A DNA stretch of 64,000 nucleotides, taken from the NCBI RefSeq assembly GCF_001017435.1, contig NZ_CP011371.1:6262001-6326000 (forward strand). Reading direction: 5' to 3'. This document shows, one piece after another, positions 18,801-28,500 of the stretch (position 1 is its first letter; each line of letters begins with the position of its first letter). Source of the DNA: Caldimonas brevitalea (lineage in GTDB: Bacteria > Pseudomonadota > Gammaproteobacteria > Burkholderiales > Burkholderiaceae_C). Under the pieces are notes generated by a model, which saw only the letters and a list, made by a program, of their open reading frames with translations, ran no database searches and was not told the DNA's origin. A program made the position numbers and the translations under genes.

Positions 18801-21800
18801 GCCGTGCACGTAGTTGGGCGCATCAGGGCCCGGCGAGTGGCCCCTCGACCGCACCGATTGGGTCGCGGCGTAGACATCGGTGCCGAGCAGCGTCGCGAGC
18901 TGTTGTGCGAACGGCACCGCACCGTCGCCGCTCAGGCACGACAGCAGGAACACCGGCTGGCCGTGATAGCCGTCGTGTTCCGAAATCAGCCGTGCGAGGT
19001 CCGCCGGCGCGAGCGGCTGGCCATCGGGCCCCTCGACCCGACCTTCGAGGCCGTGCCCGTCCACCGCGAACACACCTTCGGGCAGCGGCACTTCCTCGCG
19101 CGTGGGCGAGCCGTCGGGGCGGCGCGGTCGCTCCCCGGGCGCAAACAGATCGAGATCGGCGACCCGGCGACGGAACACGTTGACGCCCATCTCACTGCGG
19201 CCCGGCGCCGTGTTCAGCAGGTCGATACGCTGGCCGTTCTCGGTGCGGATCAGCGGCAGCGCCGGGTCGTAGCCCTGGGGATACGCCACCCGCAGCGGCT
19301 GGCCGGTGGGCGTGATGGAGGCCACCCGGGCCGGCCCGCCGCTGCTGGGCACGTCGAGGCCGACGGTGGCGAGCACGGCGGACGGGGGCACGCTGCCGTC
19401 GGGCGCTATGGCCGAGTCGAGCACGATGGCGATCTCGTCGCGTGCGGTGTTCATGCCTTCCGGCTGTGCCGCTGCCCTGGCCTCGTCGAGGCTGGCATAG
19501 CGGTGCGGGCGCACGTGCCCAAAACTGCCTTGCCGCTCGGCCTGCGCATACACCGCAGCACGACGCTGCGGCGAGGCGGCGTCGAACGCCGGCCGCAGGC
19601 CTTGGCGCGCGACGTTCGGCAGCAGGCCGGTCACGTCGTCATAGGCCTTGGGGTAGAGGTAGTAGCTGGCCCCTTCGAGCTGCCCACCGGCGCGGTAGAG
19701 CGTCAGCAGCAGATCGGCCACTGCCGTATCGCCGACACGGTCGGCCGGCACCGACCAGCTGGTCGATGCCGCACTCGGCTCGTCCGTGCCCACGTTGCGG
19801 CCGGCGGCGGTGGGCGGCACGCCGTCCGGGCTGCCACCCGGTACGACCCGCGGTCTGCGGGCGGTGGAGGTGGGGCCGGTGGCCGCCGGTCCCGCCCGCA
19901 GCGTCGTCGGTGTCGCTGCCGGCGCGCGCGGTGCCGAGGCGGCGGTGCGCGGTGCGCCGGACCTGGCTTCCGGGACGACCCACCCGGTATGCGGCTTCGC
20001 ACCCGCCACCGTGCCGGCCGGCAGCTTGCCCTCGCTTTCCCACATCCGAGCGGTGCGCAGTTCCACCGGCACGCCGCCGATGTCGATCGCCTTGCGCTCG
20101 GCAAAACCGCCGATGTGGCGCTGCTCGATGCTCACGTTGTCGAGCTGGTTGGAATAGGCGTCCTGCAACGCCAGGTGCTCGGGGGCTGCGGTGGCACCGC
20201 TGCCCAGCGACCAGTTGCTGGTGAGGTGGCCCGATTCGACATAGTCGCCGCCGATCAGGTTGTGGTGCTCGCGGGTGGGCGGCACCAGGAAGCGCATGCC
20301 CTTGCCGCTCGGCTTGGGCTCGATCAGGAAGCGCAGCAGGTGCGCGGGGTCGCGCGCGATCTCGCGCAAGGCCCAGCCGCGGAAACGTCGGCGCGCCGGC
20401 GTGGTGGGGTTGGACGGCGCACTCGAGGCGGGGGCCGCGGTGTGGGACCCGGAGCCCGCCGGCGAGCCGCCGGCTGTGCTGCCGGGGCGGCCCCCGGTGC
20501 GGGTGGTCGTGACCAGTTCACCGGACCAGATGTCGGCCGCGGGCGCGACCCGGAACGGCGCCAGCACATCGGGAACCGGCTCTGCCACAACGCTTTGGCG
20601 CGGGGATGCCGCTGGCTCACCAGCGGTGACACGCGGCGGCTGGGCGGCATCGGCAGGCGCCGTACTGCGGGGGGCGCCGGTGCGGGTCGGCGACTGCGGG
20701 TCTGTATGCGACAACGGCACGACGCGCGGCGGCGCGCCGCCGTCGCGTGCTGCGATGGAAGTCGGCAAGCCGGTCTGCGGGTCGACGGTGCCGGTCGTGC
20801 GCCCACCGGCCGGCACACCTTCGCCCGGCGCGCCAGGCTGGCGTGCGTTCCACGCCGTCTTGATCGTCTGGTGGGTGCGCACATAACCGCGCGCGAACAC
20901 CGGCGAGGCGAACCCCGCCGCGTTCAGGCCCAACATGCCCAGCTGCTGGTTGCGCTCGGCCGGGGTCATGTGGTCCCAGTTCTCGAGCAGATAACGCCCA
21001 CCCTCTTCGAAGGCATAGACGCTGCCGACCGCCAACGGGCGGCCCAGGCTCCGCGCCATCGTCTCGGCCGTGCCCGCGGCGCTCGCCGAGCGGTCGAGCA
21101 GCTGTTTGGCCTCGGCCAGGTGGCGCGCCTTGCCGGCCTCGTCGCCCACCCGGGCCGCGTCATCGGCCGCCTTCAGCGCGCGGTTCGCGCGCACGCCGAG
21201 CAAGGCCACCCGGGACGAACTGCCCACCACCGGCACGCTCAGCGCCGACAGGCCGAGGTTGAGCCAATCGAGGCGGGCCTGGGTGCTGGTCAACGGGTTG
21301 ATGTCCTGCCCGTGGCTGTACTGCTTGTGCAGGCTCTCGGCCGAGGTGGCGATGCCGTAGCCGGCGGCCATCAGCGTCAGCGAGCCGGCCGCGAGCATCA
21401 CGCCCGGCGCCGACAAGGTGCCGAGCGAGCCGACCGTCAGCACCACGCCGGCCACCAACCCGACACCGCCGACGATCAGGTCGAGCTTGGTTTCGCGGCG
21501 GAAGGTCTCCCAGCCGGTTTCGGTGCGGGCGTCGCCGACGAACAGCTTGACGTTGCCTTGGTCGTCGAGCGTGAAGTTGCCGTCTTCCGGCATCACGAGG
21601 TTGACACCTTCGACCGGCAGGTGGTTGTTGGCGCGGTAGTCGTCGAGGTCGTCGTACTCCCAGCCCTGTTCGTCGACATATTTGACCTGGCCGGGCTTGC
21701 CCTGCTGCTCGACCTCGAACAAGGCCGTCTTGACGATACCGCCCTGGTCGCTGTCGAGGCCGTAGACCACCGGCAACACCGTCACGCGCGCCTTGTCGCC

Positions 21801-24800
21801 GCCGGTCTCGATGATCTGGTCCACCGTCTTGCGCAGCACCTCCTTCTGCTCGTGGCTCAGGTTGGTGAACAGCGGCTGGGTGCGGCGCAGTTCGGCGTTG
21901 TGAGTCGGGGTGCCGGGGTCGAGCGGCCGGCTGGGCTGCCAGCCGAGCGCGAGCGCCACCTCGTTCTCGAGGTGGGTGCGCCCGGCCATCTGCATCGGCT
22001 CGCTGCCGTACTGCACATAGTGCTGGTTGATGACCGACTGCGCCATCACCTGCGGGTTCTGCATGAACAGCCGGTACAAGGCCCGCCGGTCGTCGTACTG
22101 GTCGGGCCTGAGGTTGTCGGACAGGAATTGCTGTTCGCGCGCCGCGGCGGTCTCGTTGCTCGCCACCTGGTAGCGTTTGGCGTCGTCGACCTTGCCGCGG
22201 GCCTGCTGCAGCGCGGCCCAGGTGTCGCTGCTGGTTTCGGCCAGCCCCGGATGTTCGCGTTTCCAGCGGTCGTGGGCGGCCTGCTTCAGGCCCAGGTCGC
22301 GCTCGGCCGACTGCGTGTGGTGCTGGTTGCGTGTATCGAGCCAGGTGGCGCGGGCGGTGATGGCCTTGTTGCGCAACTCCTCGGCGTGCTCACGCGGCGG
22401 CTTTGCGTAGCACATCGTCTGCGGGCGGCCGGCCCGCTCGTTGGCCTCGTAGAGTTGGCGGGCGCGGTTGGCCTCTTGCCATTCGAGGGCCGCCTGCACG
22501 GCGGCCTGCTCGTTGCGGGCGATCGTCTCCTCCGCGATGGCGTCGTCGAGCGCGTTTTTCAGTTGGGTGCGGTCGCCGGTGCCGTTGTCGTAGTTGCGCT
22601 GGGCCTGCTTGCGCAACTCGCCGAGGTCGAGCACCCGCTGGTCGACCGTCTGCTTGCGCTGCGTCAGGTCTTCGCCCAGGCGCAAGGTCGGCACCGGCTT
22701 GCCGTCGGGGCCGATCAGCGGTTGGGTGTTCTCGGGCGGCGGGCCGTCGGCCGCCGCCGCGCGCAAATCGTCCTCGACCTGTTTGCGGGCCGCACCGGCG
22801 CGCGCCAGCCGGCCATCCGAGCCGCCGGCGGTCTCCCACAGCCGAGCGGTCGCCGGGTGCATCTTGTAGCGCCCCTCCTGCACCACGTAGTTGGTGGTCA
22901 GGTCGGACTGGCGGCCGAGCACCTCCGAGTCTTTCTTGAAGGTGACGTACCACGTGTCGCAGACCCGCTCGACCTTCACATCGTCCGGCGAGATGCCGCG
23001 GGGCAAACCTTGCGCGCTGACCTTGCCGTTGGCGTCGGGCACGATGTTCCAGGTCGGGTCGTAGCCGTCCGGGTAGATGTCCATCGTCACGCCGTCGCCG
23101 TAGCGGCTGCCGCTGCGCTTCTCGGTGAACATCGACAGCTGCGGCTTGGCGAAGCCGGTGCGGTCGTACTGGTGGCGGGCCGCCAGTGCATCGCGGTCGG
23201 CGTCGATCAGCTCGAGCTGGGTCTCGTAGTCGCGCACCTTCAGCTGCAGGGCGTCGCGCTGGTTCAGTGCCAGCCGGCGTTCGTCTTCGGTGGCCTGGCT
23301 GCCCGGTGCCGTCAACCGGGTCACCGTCTCGTCCTGCGTGCGCAGCTGCTTGCGTGCGTCGGGCAGCAGCTTCTCGCGCATCTCCTTTTCTTGCTCGGGC
23401 GCGAGCTTGGGCCGCAGGTCCTCGGCCTTGCGCTGCGCGTCGCGCGCCTCGGTGCGCAGCGTGTCGATCTGCTTGGCATCGACCGGCTTGCCGCTGGCTT
23501 GGTCGCGCTCGGCATTGCGCAACGCCTGCATCGCTTTCAACGCATCGGCATCGGCCTGCGCGCTGCGCTGCTGCTGCAGGGCCCGGCCCAGTTCCTCGGG
23601 CGTGGTGGTGCTGGCCACGACCGGGCCGATGAAACCCGGCGGCCGCTGGGTCGAGAGGCCACGGTAGGCGGCGTCGACCGCGGCATTGGCGTCGGCCAGA
23701 CGCTTGTTGATGCCGTCGGCATCGCCGAGGTAGCGCGAGGCGTCGAGCTTCGGGCCGCTGCCATCGGCACCGCCCAGCAGGTCTTCCTTCACGCCCTCCA
23801 GCACCTTGCCGGCGTTGGTCACGTCGGTGCGGGCGGCCTCGCGTTTGTCGTGTGCGGCCCACCAGCGGGCGGTGATGGGGTCCAGCTCCTGCTTGCCGTC
23901 GTCGGTGACGTAGTAGTACTTGTCGCCCTGCCGCTCGACGTGCTTGCCCTCTTCGCTGCCGGGGGTGGCCCAGAAGGCGGGGTCGTAGCCGTCGGGCTTG
24001 ACGGTCTTGGTCTCGGTCTCGTTGCCGCGCCGCTCGGTGACAGTGTAGGGGGCCGGCCGGCTGCCCGACTCGGCTCGCCACGCGGCTTCGGCATCGGTGT
24101 ATTCGGTCTCGCTGTCGCGCAGCTCCAGCTGCGCCTTCGCGTCGTCACGCAGCGCATGCAGCAGCCGCTGGGCGTCACGCGCGTCGTCGAGGGCCAGGCC
24201 GGCATCGGCGATCTTCTTCGCATCGCCACCGGCCAGCGCCTGCTGGTATTGGTCGGCCAACTGACCGACCTCGAGGTCGGCCACCTTGGCGTTGTAGTCG
24301 GCATTGACCCAACCGAGCACGTTGGTCTTCGGGTTGGTCGGGTCGTTGGGGTCACTGCGGCCGTAGGCCTTGACCAGCCCATCGAGCTTGGCCTCGGCCT
24401 GGTTGGCCAGGCCCCGCAGCCGCGCCGCCTCGGCGTCGGCCTGCTGGCGGGCGGTGGCGACGGTGTCGTTGCCGGCCGGGCCGGCGCCGAAACTGGCGGC
24501 GTAACGCTCGGCTTCGTCGGCCTTGGCGTCGGCGTCCTTCGCCGCCTGGGTCGCATCGGCCACCTGCTGCTTGCCGGTCTGGTTGACGTTGTACTGCTCG
24601 CTGCGCAGCTGCCGTGCCCCCGGGCTTTCGGCGAGCACGGCGTCGCGGCGTTGGTCGACGTGGGCGCCGAGCGCCGCGGGGTCGAACTCGCCGCCGCGGT
24701 CGACCGCCTGCTTGATCTTGTCGGCCTCGCTGCGGATCGCCGCGTTGGGGTCACGTCCTTCGGCCTGGGCCTTGAGGGCGGCGTTGCGCATGTCCTGCTG

Positions 24801-25448
24801 CGCCGCGTCGAGCCACTCGTTCACCGCGGTGTTGAGGGCGTCCTTCTGCTGCTGCGTGGGCTCGCGGCCCTGGGCCTGCGCGTCGAACACCGGCTTGGCG
24901 GCCGCGTGTGCCTTGTCGAGCAGTGTTTGCGTGCCCGCGCTCGGCGGGGCTTGCACGGGCGGTTGGCCCGGCACCGAGACCGGCTCGTACAGCGCAACGG
25001 TCTGGCGGGCCGCATTCACCTCGTTGGTCGCGGCGCGGGTGGCCTCGGACGGGTCGCCGGGGGAGCGTCGCTGGCGGACGTCGTCCAGCTTCGCGTCGGC
25101 CAGCGTCTTTTCTTTCTCGGCCAGGTTGGCCTTGGCGTCCTGCTTCAGGGCGTCCAGCTCGGCGGCCTTGGCCTCCTTGCTCAACCGGGCCGCCTCGTCG
25201 GCATCCGCCTTGGCCTTGGTCTTGGCGGCCTGCGCCTCGGCCGCCTCGGCGGCCTTGCGCGCTTCGTCGGCCTTGCGTTGCGCCTCGGCCGCGAGACGTC
25301 GCGCTTCCGCCGCCCGGCGCTGTGCTTCTTCCGCCGCTTTGCGTGCGGCTTCCTCGGCGGCACGGCGCGCCGCTTCCGCCGCGGCGAGCGCGGCAGCACG
25401 GTCCTGTGCCGCTTGGTTGGGCACACAAGAGTTGACGGGTCCTGTCAT
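15882..25448 (-). CDS. giant multidomain protein, candidate type III secreted effector
   Basis: This 3188-residue protein starts MTGPVNSCVP behind an AGGAAA site and has no signal peptide. Residues ~1-145 form an Ala/Glu/Arg coiled coil shared with the giant protein upstream. About 150-1120 is charged and helical. About 1120-1520 resembles DUF4781 and includes hydrophobic helices (LDLIVGGVGLVAGVVLTVGS). A low-complexity linker precedes a toxin-like domain (~1683-1826) with HH1728-1729 and SGH1741. A clan CD-like module near 2050-2260 has VDGHG (His2132) and LLSCLSG (Cys2171). About 2350-3050 carries further hydrophobic segments. A Pro/Thr linker (~3060-3113) leads to a LysM-like end. Its place after the sct operon argues for export; the function is not established. 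Confidence 0.8.
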   Translation of the reverse strand: MTGPVNSCVPNQAAQDRAAALAAAEAARRAAEEAARKAAEEAQRRAAEARRLAAEAQRKADEARKAAEAAEAQAAKTKAKADADEAARLSKEAKAAELDALKQDAKANLAEKEKTLADAKLDDVRQRRSPGDPSEATRAATNEVNAARQTVALYEPVSVPGQPPVQAPPSAGTQTLLDKAHAAAKPVFDAQAQGREPTQQQKDALNTAVNEWLDAAQQDMRNAALKAQAEGRDPNAAIRSEADKIKQAVDRGGEFDPAALGAHVDQRRDAVLAESPGARQLRSEQYNVNQTGKQQVADATQAAKDADAKADEAERYAASFGAGPAGNDTVATARQQADAEAARLRGLANQAEAKLDGLVKAYGRSDPNDPTNPKTNVLGWVNADYNAKVADLEVGQLADQYQQALAGGDAKKIADAGLALDDARDAQRLLHALRDDAKAQLELRDSETEYTDAEAAWRAESGSRPAPYTVTERRGNETETKTVKPDGYDPAFWATPGSEEGKHVERQGDKYYYVTDDGKQELDPITARWWAAHDKREAARTDVTNAGKVLEGVKEDLLGGADGSGPKLDASRYLGDADGINKRLADANAAVDAAYRGLSTQRPPGFIGPVVASTTTPEELGRALQQQRSAQADADALKAMQALRNAERDQASGKPVDAKQIDTLRTEARDAQRKAEDLRPKLAPEQEKEMREKLLPDARKQLRTQDETVTRLTAPGSQATEDERRLALNQRDALQLKVRDYETQLELIDADRDALAARHQYDRTGFAKPQLSMFTEKRSGSRYGDGVTMDIYPDGYDPTWNIVPDANGKVSAQGLPRGISPDDVKVERVCDTWYVTFKKDSEVLGRQSDLTTNYVVQEGRYKMHPATARLWETAGGSDGRLARAGAARKQVEDDLRAAAADGPPPENTQPLIGPDGKPVPTLRLGEDLTQRKQTVDQRVLDLGELRKQAQRNYDNGTGDRTQLKNALDDAIAEETIARNEQAAVQAALEWQEANRARQLYEANERAGRPQTMCYAKPPREHAEELRNKAITARATWLDTRNQHHTQSAERDLGLKQAAHDRWKREHPGLAETSSDTWAALQQARGKVDDAKRYQVASNETAAAREQQFLSDNLRPDQYDDRRALYRLFMQNPQVMAQSVINQHYVQYGSEPMQMAGRTHLENEVALALGWQPSRPLDPGTPTHNAELRRTQPLFTNLSHEQKEVLRKTVDQIIETGGDKARVTVLPVVYGLDSDQGGIVKTALFEVEQQGKPGQVKYVDEQGWEYDDLDDYRANNHLPVEGVNLVMPEDGNFTLDDQGNVKLFVGDARTETGWETFRRETKLDLIVGGVGLVAGVVLTVGSLGTLSAPGVMLAAGSLTLMAAGYGIATSAESLHKQYSHGQDINPLTSTQARLDWLNLGLSALSVPVVGSSSRVALLGVRANRALKAADDAARVGDEAGKARHLAEAKQLLDRSASAAGTAETMARSLGRPLAVGSVYAFEEGGRYLLENWDHMTPAERNQQLGMLGLNAAGFASPVFARGYVRTHQTIKTAWNARQPGAPGEGVPAGGRTTGTVDPQTGLPTSIAARDGGAPPRVVPLSHTDPQSPTRTGAPRSTAPADAAQPPRVTAGEPAASPRQSVVAEPVPDVLAPFRVAPAADIWSGELVTTTRTGGRPGSTAGGSPAGSGSHTAAPASSAPSNPTTPARRRFRGWALREIARDPAHLLRFLIEPKPSGKGMRFLVPPTREHHNLIGGDYVESGHLTSNWSLGSGATAAPEHLALQDAYSNQLDNVSIEQRHIGGFAERKAIDIGGVPVELRTARMWESEGKLPAGTVAGAKPHTGWVVPEARSGAPRTAASAPRAPAATPTTLRAGPAATGPTSTARRPRVVPGGSPDGVPPTAAGRNVGTDEPSAASTSWSVPADRVGDTAVADLLLTLYRAGGQLEGASYYLYPKAYDDVTGLLPNVARQGLRPAFDAASPQRRAAVYAQAERQGSFGHVRPHRYASLDEARAAAQPEGMNTARDEIAIVLDSAIAPDGSVPPSAVLATVGLDVPSSGGPARVASITPTGQPLRVAYPQGYDPALPLIRTENGQRIDLLNTAPGRSEMGVNVFRRRVADLDLFAPGERPRRPDGSPTREEVPLPEGVFAVDGHGLEGRVEGPDGQPLAPADLARLISEHDGYHGQPVFLLSCLSGDGAVPFAQQLATLLGTDVYAATQSVRSRGHSPGPDAPNYVHGLSLLDAGSSYNGGVMEAKPLHSLPIVEIRSGGRVVYDDIPVLGPPVYARFRPGLSIEPAGTRAPGGDTSVSAGRRAPVVVGDEAPTVPAAPQRTTRGDEGETVNVRSGGGVVPPPEGPPAPPAGADPAGTPRGGRWRAAWERVAGGPTNALLGVASLQSASLANKLAGWDIPLGFTAISRGAPFDHVTGGPGQAFVSQVRGVGTRAAYFRGKRGLENALELARTGQPDAAVQQLRHMAQHRRRYGLSPDEVNKKLEPAIQELYRFGEASAVYRQQADAASLPGPLQRRYGIRLQSEAELKTGAPLPMGTLRDGHLVQAVLQDAGVPRGPGVRRTTDRALAQAVDAHRTRLAHERWHDLPDAVRQHLRDAAADPERVAALEPHRAVIDAAFTGQRLHWDAGLPRQVQDMIQLADPLPARLPRRVKDAEAALRRLSPELQQRAVAAREAELAYTSARDAVRTSGNLIDTKGVQGALGSTMHMDSRIGRLFKYGALGFATNTGIAATYKFIVGASVAGPKDVLKTIGLSGEVVGNVPNIAIQWSYLKGLMTRTRFSDTSDTAKVTQEQVVRYLEQRRDRMQGLDKNWWGGLERAIPAGVRDKARLSIEADAQARVRAEAEGTTPPLENRTFSKHVLLRRQQAQDRVTALNTALESKDAATMRKAAKEESVLAAKSMNTAGDFMALASMYRYGAMATLGAVTGHPYLAAITAYHGLVSNGGWLRAQQGTGTIYGLRMAPRALDDGNGFLGVGRRLGRGYNQLLDAVPTRYGESAAKGLNWSLDRLPLANRLPRTDNLFSALKLDPTVEGAANRRRIRMLLTGTTVPLLNLYVALNSGDEKEPKPPAGPGGGPTPTPSGSVPTPTPSATPTPTVPPSTEPEPEPPRTDGPDDEPVRPPPKDEYWTVDGAIESRSSFTRIAEAKARRDDIGYNQALDQLFNLNPQYKRSQMDGYVHPTRLDDPDALNNGTRLNIGPPP

Positions 25449-25512
25449 GGTGGTTTCCTGTGGCCGCCGGGCGGCGGCGTCGGTGTCTGCGGGCCCCTTT
25501 TTTGCGGACGCA

Positions 25513-28500
25513 TCACGCCACTCCTTCGGAAGCCGGCTCGTGCGGGCGGCCGTCCAACGGACCCGGCGCCATGATGCGGGGGCTGCGTGTCTGGTTCGTG
25601 TCGGACCAGTCCTTCACTTCGCCTTCCCAGCCGTCCTTCAGCACGCCGGGGCCGGCGTCCTGGAAGGTGCGGAAGTAGTCCTGCAACGAGGTGGTGTTCT
25701 GCTCCAGCGCCGACGGCTGCGACAGCTCGTAGATGGCGAGCCCCGCGGCGGTCAACACGAAACCGGCGATGAAGAAGGGGCCGGCCGCGGCGCTGCCGCC
25801 GGCGAGGATGCCGAGTTCGGCCAGGCCGCCGGCCGTGAAGGCGACCGCGCCCAACGCCTCGGCACTGCCGGCGATGATGAAGCCGGTGTTGTCGGTCTTG
25901 ATGCCCTGCTGGATCGTCTGGTAGGCGAAGTAGCCCGACAAGGGGCCGGCCGCCACGTCCAGCAGCGCAATCGCACCCTTCAACGGCACGCCGACGTAGC
26001 GCATGCCCCGGCCGGCATCGGACGCGGTGTGCGCGGCGCCGGGCGGACGCGACAAGGTGCCGAGCACCGCGGCGTCGCCGACCTTGCTGGCCGCCGACAA
26101 GCCGCGGCTATAGCCGGTCGGGGCCTGGCCATAGGTTTCGTTGAGCAGCTTTCCGTACACCTCGAAGCGATCGCCGCCGCGCACCGGGTTGCCCGACGTA
26201 TGGGTGTTGGCGATCCGCTCGCTGATGAATTCGGCACTCTGCGCGCCGAAGCCTGCCGTCTTCAAGGCCTGCTGCACGGCCTTCGCGTCCGACAGGTCGA
26301 CACCGACCAGGGCCTTCGACTGTTTGGCGATCGACTCGCCCAGCGGCGTGGTGCCCAGCTCGCCGGTCGTCATCGAGAGGAAGCCGAGCCGGGCGTCGGC
26401 GCTGTGCTTCAACGACGTGATCTCGGCCGGCGTCAACTTGAGGTCGCCGGCGGCCTGGCTGATCTTTTGCGCCAGCTTGTCGTTGTCGTAGACGATGCCG
26501 GCGAAGCGTGTGCGTTTGGCGTTCAGGTTGTCGTTGAGGGCTTTCTTGACGGCGGCCGGGTCGCTCAGGTCGACACCCTTGAGCGCGTCGCTCATCTCGC
26601 CCATGGTCGGCCGCAGCGACTCCCGCACGTCCGAGATCACGTCGGCGAAGTCGCCCTTGTAGAGGCCGATCGCCTTGGCCAGCGGCGACTCCGCCGGCAC
26701 CTTGGACTGGGCGCGCGCCACCACGCGCAGGTAGTGCTCGCCATAGCTGAGGCCGATGTCGAGATGGTTGAGCGTGACCATCCACGTGTCCACGTCGCCC
26801 TGCATCAGCTTCTGCCGGAACTCGGCACTGTCGAGCTTGTCGTTGGCGACGCCGGCGTTGATCAGGCCCGCGAACGACGCCCAGCCGCCGGCCTTGTTGA
26901 TGTTCTGCACGCGGGTCCAGGTGGTCTTGGCCTCGTCCGCCGTGATCTCGCCGGCGCTCTGCTGCCGCTGGATCTCTTTTTCGATCTGCTGGAGGTCGCC
27001 GGTGTTGCCGCCCTGGGCATCGACCTTCTTGACCAGCTTGAACAAGTCGCCGGCCGCCTTCCAGTTCTCGGCGTCGGTGCCGGCCAGCAGGCCGGTGGTG
27101 CGTATCGACCAGCGCAGCACGTTCCAGGCGGTGTAGGTGGCGGCCTGCCCCTTGTCGTCGTCGGTCTCGCTCGGCCGCACATCGGCGTAGGTGGTCTCGA
27201 AGATGCGGTTGCCGAGCTGGTCGGCGGTGCGCGTCGCGATGCCCGCATCGAAGGCCTGGATGTTGAGCAGGTCCTTGTGCACCTGGTCGTTCACCTGGTC
27301 GGACGGCAGCGACTCCAGGTACTTGAGGTAGTCGGGCGACGTCATGTAGTCGGCATACCGCTGCGCGATCGACTGCGGCGAGGTCTTGGCGTCGAGGCTG
27401 CCGTTCACCGCCTTCGTGAAGTCGTCGCTGCCCAAGGTGGCAAGCGCCGGGTTGGCCTTGGGGGGTGGTTGCTTGTGGTCCAGCGTCAGGCCGGGCACGT
27501 CGTCGAGCGAGCCGCGCATCGCGGTGGCGTTCTGCAGCGCTTTCCAGGCGTCCACGGCCGATTGCGGCGCGTCCTTCTTCAACGTGACGTACTGCGGCGG
27601 GTTCTGCGTGTACTTGGGGTCATACTGGTCGTTCCCTTCGAGCTTGACCTTGCGCACTTCCAGGTAGGGCGCGGCGGCCGCGGCGTACTGCTTCGCCTGG
27701 CGGTCCGAGATGCCCAACAACTCGTAGGTCTGGCCGATCACGTCGGCCCGCTGTTGCTCGTTCAGCTCGGGGTGGTCCGCGGCCAGCTTGGCGTCGAGCT
27801 TGGCCAGCGACACTTCATCGGGCTGGAGGGCCGGGAAGGCGGTGAAGCCGTTCTGGCCGCCGGACTGTCCGGCCCGTTGCTTCAGGTCCCCGAGCACCTG
27901 GTAGCTCAGGTCGCGCGTGATCGGGTCGACCACCGGCGCGCTGCCGGGCACGCTCTTCTGCACGTTCTGCAGCCACTGGCCGTCCGGCTTGCCGAAGAGG
28001 GGGTAGCCGCCGGCGGTGGGGCCGGCGGGCGGGGCGTAGCCGGGCACGGCCACGGTGGCGATCAGCGAGTTGCCCCGCGAGATGTCGCCCGCGGTGAAGC
28101 TGGGGCCACCCTGGCTGACCGGCAGGCCACCCGACCACAGCGGCCCGGTGCCGCCCAGGTCGCTCTGCTTGTAGGCCGGGTAGGCATTGCCTTCTCCGTG
28201 CGTGAGCCCTGCCCACAGCACGTTGCGGTTGTCCGACCCAGCGCCCTGGTTGGGAAAGAACTTCGGGAACTGCGCGTTCAGCTCCTTCTGGTAGTCGGCC
28301 GCCAACCGCTGCGCGAACTCGGGCTTGCCGGACAGCTTCTGCAGCTCGCTCGCCACCTTCTGCTTGTCGATGATGCCGCCGGTGACGACATCGACCGGCA
28401 TGTCCTCGCGGTAGTTCTTGTCGTCCAGCTGCACGCCATTCTGGGTCGCGCCCTGCGCCCTCAGCAGCATCGCGAAGCGCCGCTGGTCGGAGCCGGCCGG

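Noticed and set aside
18738..25574. A 2278-codon open frame on the plus strand opposite the giant gene
   Set aside because: It is the antisense shadow of a GC-rich gene. The translation is Arg/Gly/Val/Leu/His-rich without domains, and it crosses gene borders. The minus-strand frame has recognisable motifs and a ribosome site.
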